NCBI GenBank assembly: GCA_964479695.1
Contig: CAYZSO010000004.1
Coordinates: 62,001 to 126,000 of the forward strand
Direction of reading: 5' to 3'
From: JAAYZH01 sp964479695
GTDB lineage: Bacteria > Bacillota > Clostridia > Saccharofermentanales > Fastidiosipilaceae
Length of the DNA stretch: 64,000 bases
The notes under the pieces were generated by a model that did no database searches, was not told where the DNA came from, and saw only the letters and a program-made list of their open reading frames with translations. A program made the translations under genes and the position numbers. This document shows, in pieces, positions 16,632 through 24,676 of this stretch (positions are counted from its first letter, which is position 1; each line of letters opens with the position of its first letter).

Positions 16632-18966
16632 TCTGACGAAATCTACAACTGAATTAAGTGATATCCTGCCGCCCGAACGCCCGCGGGCGGTTGTTCTGGG
16701 TTTCTTCGACGGCATCCACAGAGGACATCAGGAACTCGTCCGGACCATGGTCACTTGCGCCGCAGAACGCGGAATCGAGCCATGTGTTTTTTCCTTCGAC
16801 CGCTATCCGAAACCCGTTCCCGGGCATGTTCGCTTAAATGCAACAACGAATCCCCAGAAGAATGAAGGCCTACTTCTTCAGTCCCCGCTGCCGGATTCGC
16901 GCCTGCCATTTAAAGGCCTTCTCCAGACCTCCGAGCAGCGCGATGAGATCTTTGAAGGGCTGGGCGTAGACAAGTTGATCCTCCAGACGTTCAACCGCTC
17001 TTTTGCAGGGATGCTTCCCGAAGAATTTTGTGATCAAATCCTCGCCGCAAGGCTCCATGCGAAGGTCATCGTAGTCGGTGACGATTATCGTTTTGCCAAA
17101 GCCCAAAAAGGCAACGTCTCTATCCTACGCGAGTGGGGTGCATCCCACGGCGTCGATGTCTATGTAGTCCCCGCCATCCGTATTGACGGTGAAGTCCTAT
17201 CCAGTTCGAAAATCCGCGAATGGATCGAAGAAGGAAACATGCCACAAGCAGCCAGGATGATGGGGCGTTACTTCCGCATCCCGGGCAGAGTGATTCACGG
17301 GAATGCGCTGGGTCGAACCGTCGGAATGCCAACCGCAAACCTTCGCGTCCCCAACGGCATGGTCATCCCGATGTATGGGGTTTATGTCACCAGAACCCGT
17401 GTAGAAGACACCTGGTACGACTCCGTGACCAATATCGGCTTAAGGCCCACCGTCAACCACACCGATCCGCTGCCGCTGGTGGAAACCTGCATTCTGGACA
17501 GGCGTTTAGATCTCTATGACAAGGACATCGAAGTCGAATTTCTGGAGCTTTCCCGCCCCGAAATTCGTTTCCCGAGTTTCATTTCCATGTCCACCGAGAT
17601 CGCGAAAGATCTGGAGAAAGCCCGTGAGTGGCACACGCACCATGAACATATGTACTTATATAAATTACAGCAGGATATTCCCGTGATGCTCTCCCGCTCC
17701 GCGCGCTTCAACACCTCGTACTTAGTCATTGATCTGCTGGTTCCTTTGGCCAAAGCCACCGCCTCCACCTTCTCTCTCCTAGCTCAAGTTCTCACAGCAG
17801 CCACAGAGAAATATCCGGGCAGACCCGAGCTGGTGAGCTTCCTCGACCAAGAATATGGCGCGGAGATCTCCGTGGAAGTAAGCCGGGTCAACGAACTGCA
17901 GAAACTGAGTTTCCGTTTATCCGCTGTCCACAACGGGATTGACGGCTCAAACCCATTTGCCAATTGCGTCGATACCTTGCTGGATATGCTCCTTCGCCCG
18001 GCTCGCGGCGACGATGACCATTTCCTGACTGAAATCATCGAAACCGAACGCCAAAACCTGCTCATGACCCTGCTGGCAGAAGAAAATGACGTCAGCCACT
18101 ACGCCACACTACGAGCACGGCAAGAACTGATGAAGCCGAATTTCGAGTGGGTGAACCCCTTGGGCGACAGCGACACACTTCTTCATGTGACCGAAGAAGA
18201 CTTGCGCGATGCCTGGGTAATGATGCTCGCCAGAGGCAGTATTCAGGTTTACCTCTTCGGAAATTTACCTACCACCGAACTCGCTGACCAGCTCTCTTTA
18301 CGCTTGGCAACCATTCCCCGAGCCTCAGAAAGTTTGAAGCCCGTTGCCGGAATCTTGCCATTTATCCCAACTTGGGGTGAGAACAAAACCGTCCACGAAT
18401 ATGGCGACGCCGAAATGGCGCACGTGATTCGCATCTATGATGGTATGCCACCTTATTCTTCAATCCGCGTACTCGAAGGTTATGTACTTACTTTGATGTT
18501 GGCGTCTTTTCCTCAATCGCTCCTGTATCGGATCATTCGTGAAGAGTTAGGCTATGCCTACTACATCGATGCAGTGTACGACCCCTTCGCCCGAACCCTA
18601 ACCGTGATTGCAGAAGTTGAACCTGCCGAGACCGCGGAAACGCTGGAGATCATTGAGCGGGAGATTGCGGCTTTGGCCAAAGACGCCTACGAAGACGATC
18701 TTCTGGCTGCCGCGAAGAAGTACCTTCAGTCCAGCTATCTTCAAGCGCAGGATGACGCCGCCGAACGCTTGAGCCTCGAAAGCGAAGAATTCATCGCCGG
18801 CTCGAAGTTCACCAGCGCCGAAGTGCCCGCCTACATCGACGAAATCACGCGCGAAAAAATCTCTGCACTCGCCTCAGCCCTCCAGGAACGCCTCACCTAC
18901 ACGCTAGAACCCCAGAGCACTGCTGCTGTGGATCGGGCGGGAGAAGATGGGAGTGGTCAAACATGA
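16612..18966 (+). CDS. RibF (FAD synthetase/riboflavin kinase) fused to YmfF-like M16 protein
   Basis: A 784-residue protein from a TTG start with AAAGGA 12 bases upstream. Residues 1-343 are a full RibF: VLGFFDGIHRGHQELV, GDDYRFAKAQKG and SSSKIREWIEEGN for the adenylyltransferase, and the kinase motifs GNALGRTVGMPTANLRVP and SVTNIGLRPTV. From about residue 355 the sequence becomes a YmfF-type M16 peptidase homolog (SARFNTSYLVIDLLVPLAKA, later FPQSLLYRIIREELGYAYY), which lacks the zinc motif as usual. In other Firmicutes these are separate genes. No stop or new ribosome site is visible at the junction (about 17640-17700). It overlaps ymfH by 4 bases. Confidence 0.9.
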   Translation: MKTLQVDLTKSTTELSDILPPERPRAVVLGFFDGIHRGHQELVRTMVTCAAERGIEPCVFSFDRYPKPVPGHVRLNATTNPQKNEGLLLQSPLPDSRLPFKGLLQTSEQRDEIFEGLGVDKLILQTFNRSFAGMLPEEFCDQILAARLHAKVIVVGDDYRFAKAQKGNVSILREWGASHGVDVYVVPAIRIDGEVLSSSKIREWIEEGNMPQAARMMGRYFRIPGRVIHGNALGRTVGMPTANLRVPNGMVIPMYGVYVTRTRVEDTWYDSVTNIGLRPTVNHTDPLPLVETCILDRRLDLYDKDIEVEFLELSRPEIRFPSFISMSTEIAKDLEKAREWHTHHEHMYLYKLQQDIPVMLSRSARFNTSYLVIDLLVPLAKATASTFSLLAQVLTAATEKYPGRPELVSFLDQEYGAEISVEVSRVNELQKLSFRLSAVHNGIDGSNPFANCVDTLLDMLLRPARGDDDHFLTEIIETERQNLLMTLLAEENDVSHYATLRARQELMKPNFEWVNPLGDSDTLLHVTEEDLRDAWVMMLARGSIQVYLFGNLPTTELADQLSLRLATIPRASESLKPVAGILPFIPTWGENKTVHEYGDAEMAHVIRIYDGMPPYSSIRVLEGYVLTLMLASFPQSLLYRIIREELGYAYYIDAVYDPFARTLTVIAEVEPAETAETLEIIEREIAALAKDAYEDDLLAAAKKYLQSSYLQAQDDAAERLSLESEEFIAGSKFTSAEVPAYIDEITREKISALASALQERLTYTLEPQSTAAVDRAGEDGSGQT

Positions 18967-20291
18967 TACCTTTAACCGGTATGATCCGCTACGACCGCAA
19001 AGATCGAGTTTCCGGCCAGCAAGTCCATGTCTACCAACATCACAGTGGATTTAAGATTGATATTATTCAGAAGGTGGGTTTTCAGAATAAGTTTGCCGGT
19101 TTCTTGGTGCCATTTGGTGCCCAACATACTCGATATAAAGATCGTGCCACCGGCGAAATGGTGCAGGCTGAATTGGGTACAGCCCATTTTCTGGAACACT
19201 GCATCTTGTCCGGTGAGGATCCTGCTGCGGTCCGCTTGACTTCGCTCGGCGTCGAAACGGATGCTTATACTACAACAACGCATGCTTTTTACTCGTTTAC
19301 TTGTGTGGACTCGTTTGCGGAGGCTTTGAAATTGCATTTCGACGCGATTTTCCATCCTGACCTGAACGATACAAAAACCAGGCGCGAAGCCGAAATAATC
19401 AACGCTGAATTCACCATGTATAAGGAAGATTTGAGCACAGTTGCGAGCAGTATTTTGCTTCGCAGTCTTTTCAGCACGCCGGAAATGTATGAAGATGTTC
19501 TGGGAAATGCGGAGAGCATCGATCGGATCACGACTGCGGACCTCGAGAAAATGCATCGTAATTTCTACATTCCGCAGAACTTATCGCTGATTTTGGTCGG
19601 GAGCTTCGACGAAGATTCCTTAATTAAGGAGCTTTCGGCATGGCTCGATGAAGTGACCCCAAATGAACATATCCAAACGGACATCCATATACCACTTGAA
19701 AATGATAAGCGGGTATTAGTTGCCGAGCAGCGGCTGGAACTTCCCTCAAGCACATCCTCATTCTGGATCGGCTATCGCGATAAGATGAGCTTTGGCCACG
19801 AGCGACGCAATGGGCACGAACTGATGGGGGCAAGGCTTGCCGGCGACATCGTCCTGGACATGATTCTGGGTTCCGGCTCCGCTGATTTTGAGACGATGTA
19901 TCAAGATGGCTTGTTGGATGAATCACTGACGTATCAATATATTGTGGAACCCGATTACGCTTATCTTGTGATCAGTGGTGATTCCAGGCAGCCGGAGCGG
20001 GCAGCAGAAAGGCTCACTCATATCTTGGAGAGCCGGATTGCTTCCGGCGAGTTTGACGAAAGCAGAGCGAATGAACTTCTGCGATCCAAACTGGGCGGCT
20101 ACCTGCGCTCTCTGGATGATGTTACGGAATGCGGGGAAGCAGCGGCCGGTATCCGACTCGCCCATTTGGAGTTTACGGATTATTCGTCCATATTTAATAA
20201 GACACCTGATCGGACAATGTTGGAAGAGTTGCACTTTGTCAAACCTGCTAACTGCGCCAAAGTCATTGTTCACGGCAGAAGAAGAATGTAA
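18963..20291 (+). CDS. ymfH: M16 family metallopeptidase YmfH
   Basis: An insulinase-type zinc peptidase, partner of YmfF. In B. subtilis the ymfF/ymfH pair is linked to EF-P modification. The inverted zinc motif HFLEH is present in GTAHFLEHCILSG with the distal Glu expected in AEIINAEFTMY. The C-terminal half-domain follows. Length 442 is normal. It translationally overlaps the ribF-ymfF fusion gene (ATGA), so the two halves are probably made in equal amounts and act as a heterodimer. Confidence 0.88.
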   Translation: MIPLTGMIRYDRKDRVSGQQVHVYQHHSGFKIDIIQKVGFQNKFAGFLVPFGAQHTRYKDRATGEMVQAELGTAHFLEHCILSGEDPAAVRLTSLGVETDAYTTTTHAFYSFTCVDSFAEALKLHFDAIFHPDLNDTKTRREAEIINAEFTMYKEDLSTVASSILLRSLFSTPEMYEDVLGNAESIDRITTADLEKMHRNFYIPQNLSLILVGSFDEDSLIKELSAWLDEVTPNEHIQTDIHIPLENDKRVLVAEQRLELPSSTSSFWIGYRDKMSFGHERRNGHELMGARLAGDIVLDMILGSGSADFETMYQDGLLDESLTYQYIVEPDYAYLVISGDSRQPERAAERLTHILESRIASGEFDESRANELLRSKLGGYLRSLDDVTECGEAAAGIRLAHLEFTDYSSIFNKTPDRTMLEELHFVKPANCAKVIVHGRRRM

Positions 20292-20308
20292 TGAGATAGG
20301 AGAACAGA

Positions 20309-21565
20309 ATGGCAGAAGGATATGATTTTCTGGTCAGCTTCCCGGGATTAGGCATAAATGATATAGGGATCAATCGTGTAGCCTTCACGATTGGCGGTAT
20401 TTCCATTTACTGGTACGGTGTCTTGATTGCACTGGCCGTCTTGCTATGCATGGTATTAGCTACAAAACAATCCAAGAAGTTTGGGATTGACCCGGATTTT
20501 GTCCTAGATAACTTCCTGGTTATTATCATTACTATGATTATTGGTGCAAGGCTCTATTATGTTGCGTTCACCTGGGATGATTACAAGAACGATTTACTGA
20601 GTATTTTTGACACTCGAAAAGGTGGCCTCGCCTTTTATGGCGGCGTTATAGGTGCTCTTCTCGGTATCATTATTTATCATAAAATTAAGAAGAAGAAAGT
20701 GGAGCCTTTCCTCGATTTCATTGTGGTCTATGTCCCATTAGGGCAGGCAATCGGCCGTATCGGAAATTTCATTAATCAGGAGGCTTTCGGCACGAATACC
20801 GACTTGCCCTGGGGCATGATTTCCAATGGCACCACAGCCTACTTGGCGGCCAATCCCCAGTTAGGCCAAGATCCGAATCTGCCGGTTCACCCTACTTTCC
20901 TCTATGAATTTATTGGCAACATGATTCTTTTTGGAATCCTGCTTAAATTCCGCAAGACGAACAAGGTTCCTTATGCCACGGTTGCTATGTACCTTTTGGG
21001 CTACGGGATTATCCGATTCTTTGTCGAAGGGATTCGTACGGATGCCCTCTTCATTGGCAACACGAATATCCGCATATCCCAACTGCTCTCGGCTGCCATG
21101 GTTGTTGTTGCCTTGCTCTATTTGTTCCTCATGCGCAAGCAACGCCGGGCCGAGCAAATCCTTTCCGAGGACAAAGTCTTCGAAAGTGCCGCTGTCAGTG
21201 CAGCCGGCGGTGCTATAGGTTCGGCTGGTTCGGTTGGTTCGGGCGAGGTTGGTTCGGCTGGTTCGGCTGGAACGGGTGAAGTTGGTTCGGCTGAGGTATT
21301 CGGGGCGGAGGCTGGTGAGCCAGCGGCCGATGAGTCGAAGACTGATATTGAGACAGAAGCCGATGAGTCGAAGACTGATGTTGAAACTGAAGCCGATGAT
21401 GAGACGAATGCTGATGAGTCAAAGGCTGATATTACTTCTACTGATGATGCTGAAGCTGATGATGCCGGTGAAGGCGATTCTTCTCCAAAAGTAGATCCCC
21501 TTGACGGTGAACAAGTAATTGACACAGAGAAACCTACGTCAAATACCGATTCGAATGCTCCATGA
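20309..21565 (+). CDS. lgt: Prolipoprotein diacylglyceryl transferase
   Basis: Transfers diacylglycerol from phosphatidylglycerol to the lipobox cysteine of prelipoproteins in the membrane. The family signature GRIGNFINQEAFG is present near residue 150, with GGLAFYGGVIGALLG and HPTFLYEFIGN. About seven membrane helices end near residue 272. A ~140-residue hydrophilic tail then follows, made of Gly/Ser repeats and acidic DESKTD repeats, absent from typical Lgt (about 260-290 residues). AGGAG lies 6-7 bases before the ATG. A terminator follows at 21590. Confidence 0.95.
   Translation: MAEGYDFLVSFPGLGINDIGINRVAFTIGGISIYWYGVLIALAVLLCMVLATKQSKKFGIDPDFVLDNFLVIIITMIIGARLYYVAFTWDDYKNDLLSIFDTRKGGLAFYGGVIGALLGIIIYHKIKKKKVEPFLDFIVVYVPLGQAIGRIGNFINQEAFGTNTDLPWGMISNGTTAYLAANPQLGQDPNLPVHPTFLYEFIGNMILFGILLKFRKTNKVPYATVAMYLLGYGIIRFFVEGIRTDALFIGNTNIRISQLLSAAMVVVALLYLFLMRKQRRAEQILSEDKVFESAAVSAAGGAIGSAGSVGSGEVGSAGSAGTGEVGSAEVFGAEAGEPAADESKTDIETEADESKTDVETEADDETNADESKADITSTDDAEADDAGEGDSSPKVDPLDGEQVIDTEKPTSNTDSNAP
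21220..21425. repeat. Tandem repeats coding the Lgt tail
   Basis: GGTTCGGCTGGTTCG-type repeats run from about 21220 to 21290. GCCGATGAGTCGAAGACTGA-type 30-base units then follow from about 21339. All preserve the frame. Confidence 0.8.
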
Positions 21566-21589
21566 TATCTTGCATTCAATCATAATTCT

Positions 21590-21619
21590 AAAAGGATCCA
21601 CTACGGTGGATCTTTTTTA
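21590..21619 (+). terminator. Rho-independent terminator after lgt
   Basis: AAAGGATCCAC, loop TACG, GTGGATCTTTTTT: a long stem followed by T residues, 25 bases after the lgt stop. It should close the nusA-infB-lgt transcript. Confidence 0.85.
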
Positions 21620-21789
21620 TCTTTGGATTATCTTTGGAAGATTAGTGCGTAATTGAGTGGAACCCCTGAAACCACTGATTCGGATGGTTTTTCCTAGTAT
21701 CCTACTTGTATCCTACTCGTGTCCTCTATTCTTCCCGGAAAAACCTCAATTTCAGGAGCCGTACACCAAATAAAATTCGAAACTGGTCC

Positions 21790-21999
21790 GGATCCGGAGA
21801 CTTGCGACAACAAATATTTTTCAGAGATGTTCTTGATTCTTGTTTTACAGCCAGATGAATGATTACTGACCTGAGACAAAAATTATTGAATGAATACTGA
21901 CATCGACGGCTACACGGTCTGCAATAAGCGCGAAACCAACAGGAAAATACCTCTCAAAGTGCTGGGTCTGTCGATCCGATGTCGCAAGTTTCCGGATCC
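21790..21999. repeat. 210-bp element with terminal inverted repeats, copy 1
   Basis: The left end GGATCCGGAGACTTGCGACA (21790-21809) is the inverse of the right end at 21980-21999 with one mismatch. Symmetry continues weakly outward (GGT/ACC). Inside, TGAATGATTACTGAC and TGAATGAATACTGAC form a direct repeat. No transposase is encoded. A second copy of exactly the same length and orientation is at 49110-49319. It is MITE-like. Confidence 0.85.
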
Positions 22000-22047
22000 C
22001 AACCAACTTGCAAATAAGATAACAATTACCCTAAGCTCTGAAGACCA

Positions 22048-22160
22048 AATTTAGGAGAAATACGCTGTCAAAACCGCTCCGCCAATAAAAACTCCAACGA
22101 TGTGGAACAAATTCAGAAACAATACGTCGCCGAAACCGCTCCGCCATCAACGAACTCACT
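22048..22160. repeat. Tail repeats shared with the second 210-bp element
   Basis: AAACCGCTCCGCCA occurs twice here (about 22069 and 22134), each preceded by an AGAAA(CA)ATACG-type sequence. The same module follows the copy at 49110, so homology extends beyond the inverted-repeat core. Confidence 0.75.
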
Positions 22161-22219
22161 ACATATGTTTAAAAATAAACTTATGTAGTGCTTATGGTGC
22201 CGGAGGGCGAATTTTTAAC

Positions 22220-22248
22220 TTGTATTTCCGGGCGGACGTGGGTACAAT
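22220..22248 (+). promoter_or_regulatory. mraZ promoter
   Basis: TTGTAT at 22220-22225 and TACAAT at 22243-22248 are 17 bases apart, about 75 bases before the mraZ GTG. It drives the division and cell-wall cluster. Confidence 0.6.
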
Positions 22249-22303
22249 GAAGGATAAGTGGGGGAAAGTGGTGACTTTGTACCTCATGGTGGTGAATCGT
22301 GGT
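22238..22303 (+). promoter_or_regulatory. GTGG boxes, probable MraZ operators
   Basis: GTGGG/GTGGT occurs at 22238, 22258, 22268, 22289 and 22299. Pairs are spaced 10 bases apart, close to one helical turn. MraZ is known to bind short G-rich repeats of this type in its own promoter. Confidence 0.6.
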
Positions 22304-22323
22304 AAATGTAAGGAGTTTTATAC

Positions 22324-22761
22324 GTGGCCAGGTATACACATGCAACTGATCAGAAAGGCAGAATGATTCTGCCGGCCAAGCTTCGTGAGAATCTTGGTTC
22401 TGCGGTTTATGTGACGAGCAGCTTGGATAACGGTTATCTGGCAATTTATACTACGAGACAGTTTTTGGAAATAAAAGAGCAGCTCGATCTGTTGCCGGGA
22501 ACTGATCCGGTGGCTAGACGGCTGCGACGTTCGATTATCGGGGAGGCGCTTTTGGCGCCGCTTGATGGGCAAGGGCGCATCAGTATTAGTGATGAGCTTT
22601 GGCAGAGTATTCAGGTGGCCCCGGGAGATAATGTCTGCCTGCTGGATATGGGTGAAAGTTTGCAAGTTTGCTCTGAGAAGTTCTACTTGGCTGAAAGAGC
22701 TGAGGAGATACCACTTAGTGAATTGCAGTTGTCTTCTTATAACATACGGGGGATTCTCTGA
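22324..22761 (+). CDS. mraZ: Transcriptional regulator MraZ
   Basis: A DNA-binding repressor of the dcw cluster, forming a ring-shaped oligomer of AbrB-like folds. It starts at GTG with AAGGAG 8 bases upstream. Both internal repeats with the DxKGR motif are visible: ATDQKGRMILPAKLRE near residue 8 and LDGQGRISISDELWQ near residue 80. Length 145 is normal. It overlaps rsmH by 1 base. GTGG boxes upstream fit autoregulation. Confidence 0.95.
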   Translation: MARYTHATDQKGRMILPAKLRENLGSAVYVTSSLDNGYLAIYTTRQFLEIKEQLDLLPGTDPVARRLRRSIIGEALLAPLDGQGRISISDELWQSIQVAPGDNVCLLDMGESLQVCSEKFYLAERAEEIPLSELQLSSYNIRGIL

Positions 22762-23870
22762 TGCGTGGCGATGCGGATCGGAGAAATGACGGGCCGCAAG
22801 CGTCTGAGCAACAAGCGGCAGAGAATCAGGCATTTGAGTCGCAAGGAACTGATCAACAAGCGGCAGAGAATCAGGCATTTGAGCCGCAAAGAACTGAGCA
22901 ACAAGCGGCAGAGTCGCAGGGGTTTAAGCATCAGAGTGTGCTCTATGAAGAGACGATCGAGGCCTTGAGAATCAAGCCGGATGGCGTGTATGTGGATGGA
23001 ACAACCGGCGGAGCGGGGCACAGTCGTGGGATTTTGGCGAAGCTGGGAGCGGGTGGCCGACTCTATTGTCTGGATAGGGATGAGGAGGCTTTGGCCGCTG
23101 CAAAGAAGCGATTGGAAGAGGTGGAGTCGGAGGGACGGTGGATCCTTGTTCACAGCGTTTACTCGGATTTTGCGAAGGTTTTGGAATCGTACGGCGAAGA
23201 AGCTGTTGATGGGATACTGCTGGATTTGGGCGTGTCTTCTTGGCAGTTGGATCGGGCGGAGAGAGGTTTTTCTTACCGCGAAGATGGTCCTTTGGACATG
23301 CGAATGGATCAGTCGCAGGGGGAATCGGCTAGAGAGTTGCTGGCTCGGGTAAGCCAGGCGGAACTTGAGCGGATCCTTAGAGAGTACGGAGAAGAACGTA
23401 ACAGTAAACGAATTGCCGGGGCGATTATCAGGGAAAGAGAGCTCCATGGCACACCTGAAACGACTACAAGGCTTGCGGAAATTATTGTGCAGGCACAACC
23501 GGCGAAGAGTCGCCGTGAGAAGGGACATCCGGCGAAGAGAAGTTTTCAGGCGATACGCATAGCGGTTAACGGAGAGTTGGCGCAATTGGAAACTTTTTTG
23601 AACCAAGCTGTGGAATATTTGGCACCGGGAGGTGTACTGGCGATTATCAGTTTTCATTCGCTGGAAGATCGAATTGTGAAACAAGCGTTTCGTAAATGGG
23701 AAAACCCGTGCGAATGCCCACCGGGACTGCCGTGTGTATGTGATAAAGAGCCTTTGGGAAGAGCTGTTCCGCGAAATGGGATTCTTCCCGGTGAAGATGA
23801 ACAAATGTTAAATCCGAGAGCACACTCCGCCAGGTTACGTGTTTTTCTGCGGGAAGACAAGGTACAATAG
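22761..23870 (+). CDS. rsmH: 16S rRNA m4C1402 methyltransferase RsmH
   Basis: N4-methylates C1402 of 16S rRNA using S-adenosylmethionine. SAM-binding VDGTTGGAGHSRGILAKL, GILLDLGVSSWQLD and the C-terminal ISFHSLEDRIVKQAF are all present. Length 369 exceeds the usual ~310. The first ~55 residues are a repeat of EQQAAENQAFESQGT coded by 45-bp units, and the normal sequence begins at HQSVLYEETIEAL. The ATG overlaps the mraZ stop (TGATG). Confidence 0.95.
   Translation: MRGDADRRNDGPQASEQQAAENQAFESQGTDQQAAENQAFEPQRTEQQAAESQGFKHQSVLYEETIEALRIKPDGVYVDGTTGGAGHSRGILAKLGAGGRLYCLDRDEEALAAAKKRLEEVESEGRWILVHSVYSDFAKVLESYGEEAVDGILLDLGVSSWQLDRAERGFSYREDGPLDMRMDQSQGESARELLARVSQAELERILREYGEERNSKRIAGAIIRERELHGTPETTTRLAEIIVQAQPAKSRREKGHPAKRSFQAIRIAVNGELAQLETFLNQAVEYLAPGGVLAIISFHSLEDRIVKQAFRKWENPCECPPGLPCVCDKEPLGRAVPRNGILPGEDEQMLNPRAHSARLRVFLREDKVQ
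22806..22925. repeat. 45-bp tandem repeat in rsmH N-terminus
   Basis: Two full units begin at 22806 and 22851 with GAGCAACAAGCGGCAGAG or GATCAACAAGCGGCAGAG; a partial third begins at 22896. The period is 15 codons. Confidence 0.9.
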
Positions 23871-23885
23871 TCAGATAGGAGACGA

Positions 23886-24653
23886 ATGGTCATGACAGAT
23901 AAATCAACTGCCAGAAACAGGGCAACGACTCCGGAGAGAACGACCGCCGCAAATCGAGCAACGGCATCAAACAGAGTGACTGCCGGGAATAAAGCGATGG
24001 CTACTAATAAAATGACGACTAGAAATACAAATACAAATGCGAGTACAAATTCGAATACAAATATAAATACAGGTACAAGTACGAGTACGAGTACAAGTAC
24101 AAGTACAAATACTGGTACAGCAGATAATAGAAAGGCTGCGAATGGCAAGCCTGTGGCTCGCAAGAGCCCGGAGTTGCGTCAGGTCAGCAAGGTGGACGCG
24201 GGCAGCCGAGGAACAGGAGCCGGGAAACGAGCCTCTGAACCGCGGAAGGTAACGCCGGCCAAGCGGTCGAGGCGTGCCTTGGCGATAGCGGTGGCGGCGA
24301 TTTTGGCCGTGTTCGGTGCGTTGATCTTCCTGCTTAATAATCAGTCGAAGGTGATTGAGCAGAGCTTTGCCAATGCCGAGATACAAAGTCAGATCAACCA
24401 GTTGACGAAAGATAATGCGCAGCGCCGTGAGGCGATCAGCAAGAATATGGACTTGGAAACAATCCGCCGCGAAGCCAGCAGACTGGGCTTGCAAGAGCCT
24501 CTGCAGAGCCAGATTATTGAGGTGAAGCAGCAGAATACGGATCAGATCATTGTCAACTTGCGCGGAGCGAGTGCCAACGGCGTCGATCCGGGCGAGACAG
24601 ACATGGCATCGATCTTCACAAACGTGGAAGGATTCTTCAAGACGATTCGCTGA
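23886..24653 (+). CDS. ftsL: Cell division protein FtsL (FtsL/DivIC-like)
   Basis: A bitopic membrane protein of the divisome. The N-terminal ~130 residues are basic and low-complexity, with an Asn/Thr/Ser repeat (NTNT, TSTSTS) coded by 6-bp units. One membrane helix (AIAVAAILAVFGALIFLLN) lies near residues 138-156. A coiled coil follows (IEQSFANAEIQSQINQLTKDN), then ETIRREASRLGLQEP, typical of FtsL. Called by order between rsmH and the penicillin-binding protein and by topology. AGGAG sits 4 bases before this ATG and 10 before the next ATG at 23892, so either could be used. Confidence 0.82.
   Translation: MVMTDKSTARNRATTPERTTAANRATASNRVTAGNKAMATNKMTTRNTNTNASTNSNTNINTGTSTSTSTSTSTNTGTADNRKAANGKPVARKSPELRQVSKVDAGSRGTGAGKRASEPRKVTPAKRSRRALAIAVAAILAVFGALIFLLNNQSKVIEQSFANAEIQSQINQLTKDNAQRREAISKNMDLETIRREASRLGLQEPLQSQIIEVKQQNTDQIIVNLRGASANGVDPGETDMASIFTNVEGFFKTIR
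24020..24125. repeat. 6-bp repeat tract in ftsL
   Basis: AATACA and AGTACA/AGTACG hexamers are repeated about 15 times, coding Asn-Thr and Ser-Thr dipeptides. Frame is preserved. Confidence 0.85.
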
Positions 24654-24676
24654 AGACGCCAGGGAGAGAAGTGCGA

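Larger units (their letters stand above)
21620..22219. other. Non-coding region between lgt terminator and mraZ promoter
   Basis: No gene is supported; short frames here do not resemble proteins. It contains the first 210-bp inverted-repeat element and its repeated tail. Confidence 0.7.

Noticed and set aside
21790..21999. Complete insertion sequence
   Set aside because: Only 210 bases and no transposase frame; kept as a MITE-like repeat.
22100..22366. 88-residue frame upstream of mraZ
   Set aside because: It runs through the repeat tail, the mraZ promoter and the GTGG boxes, and has no family match.
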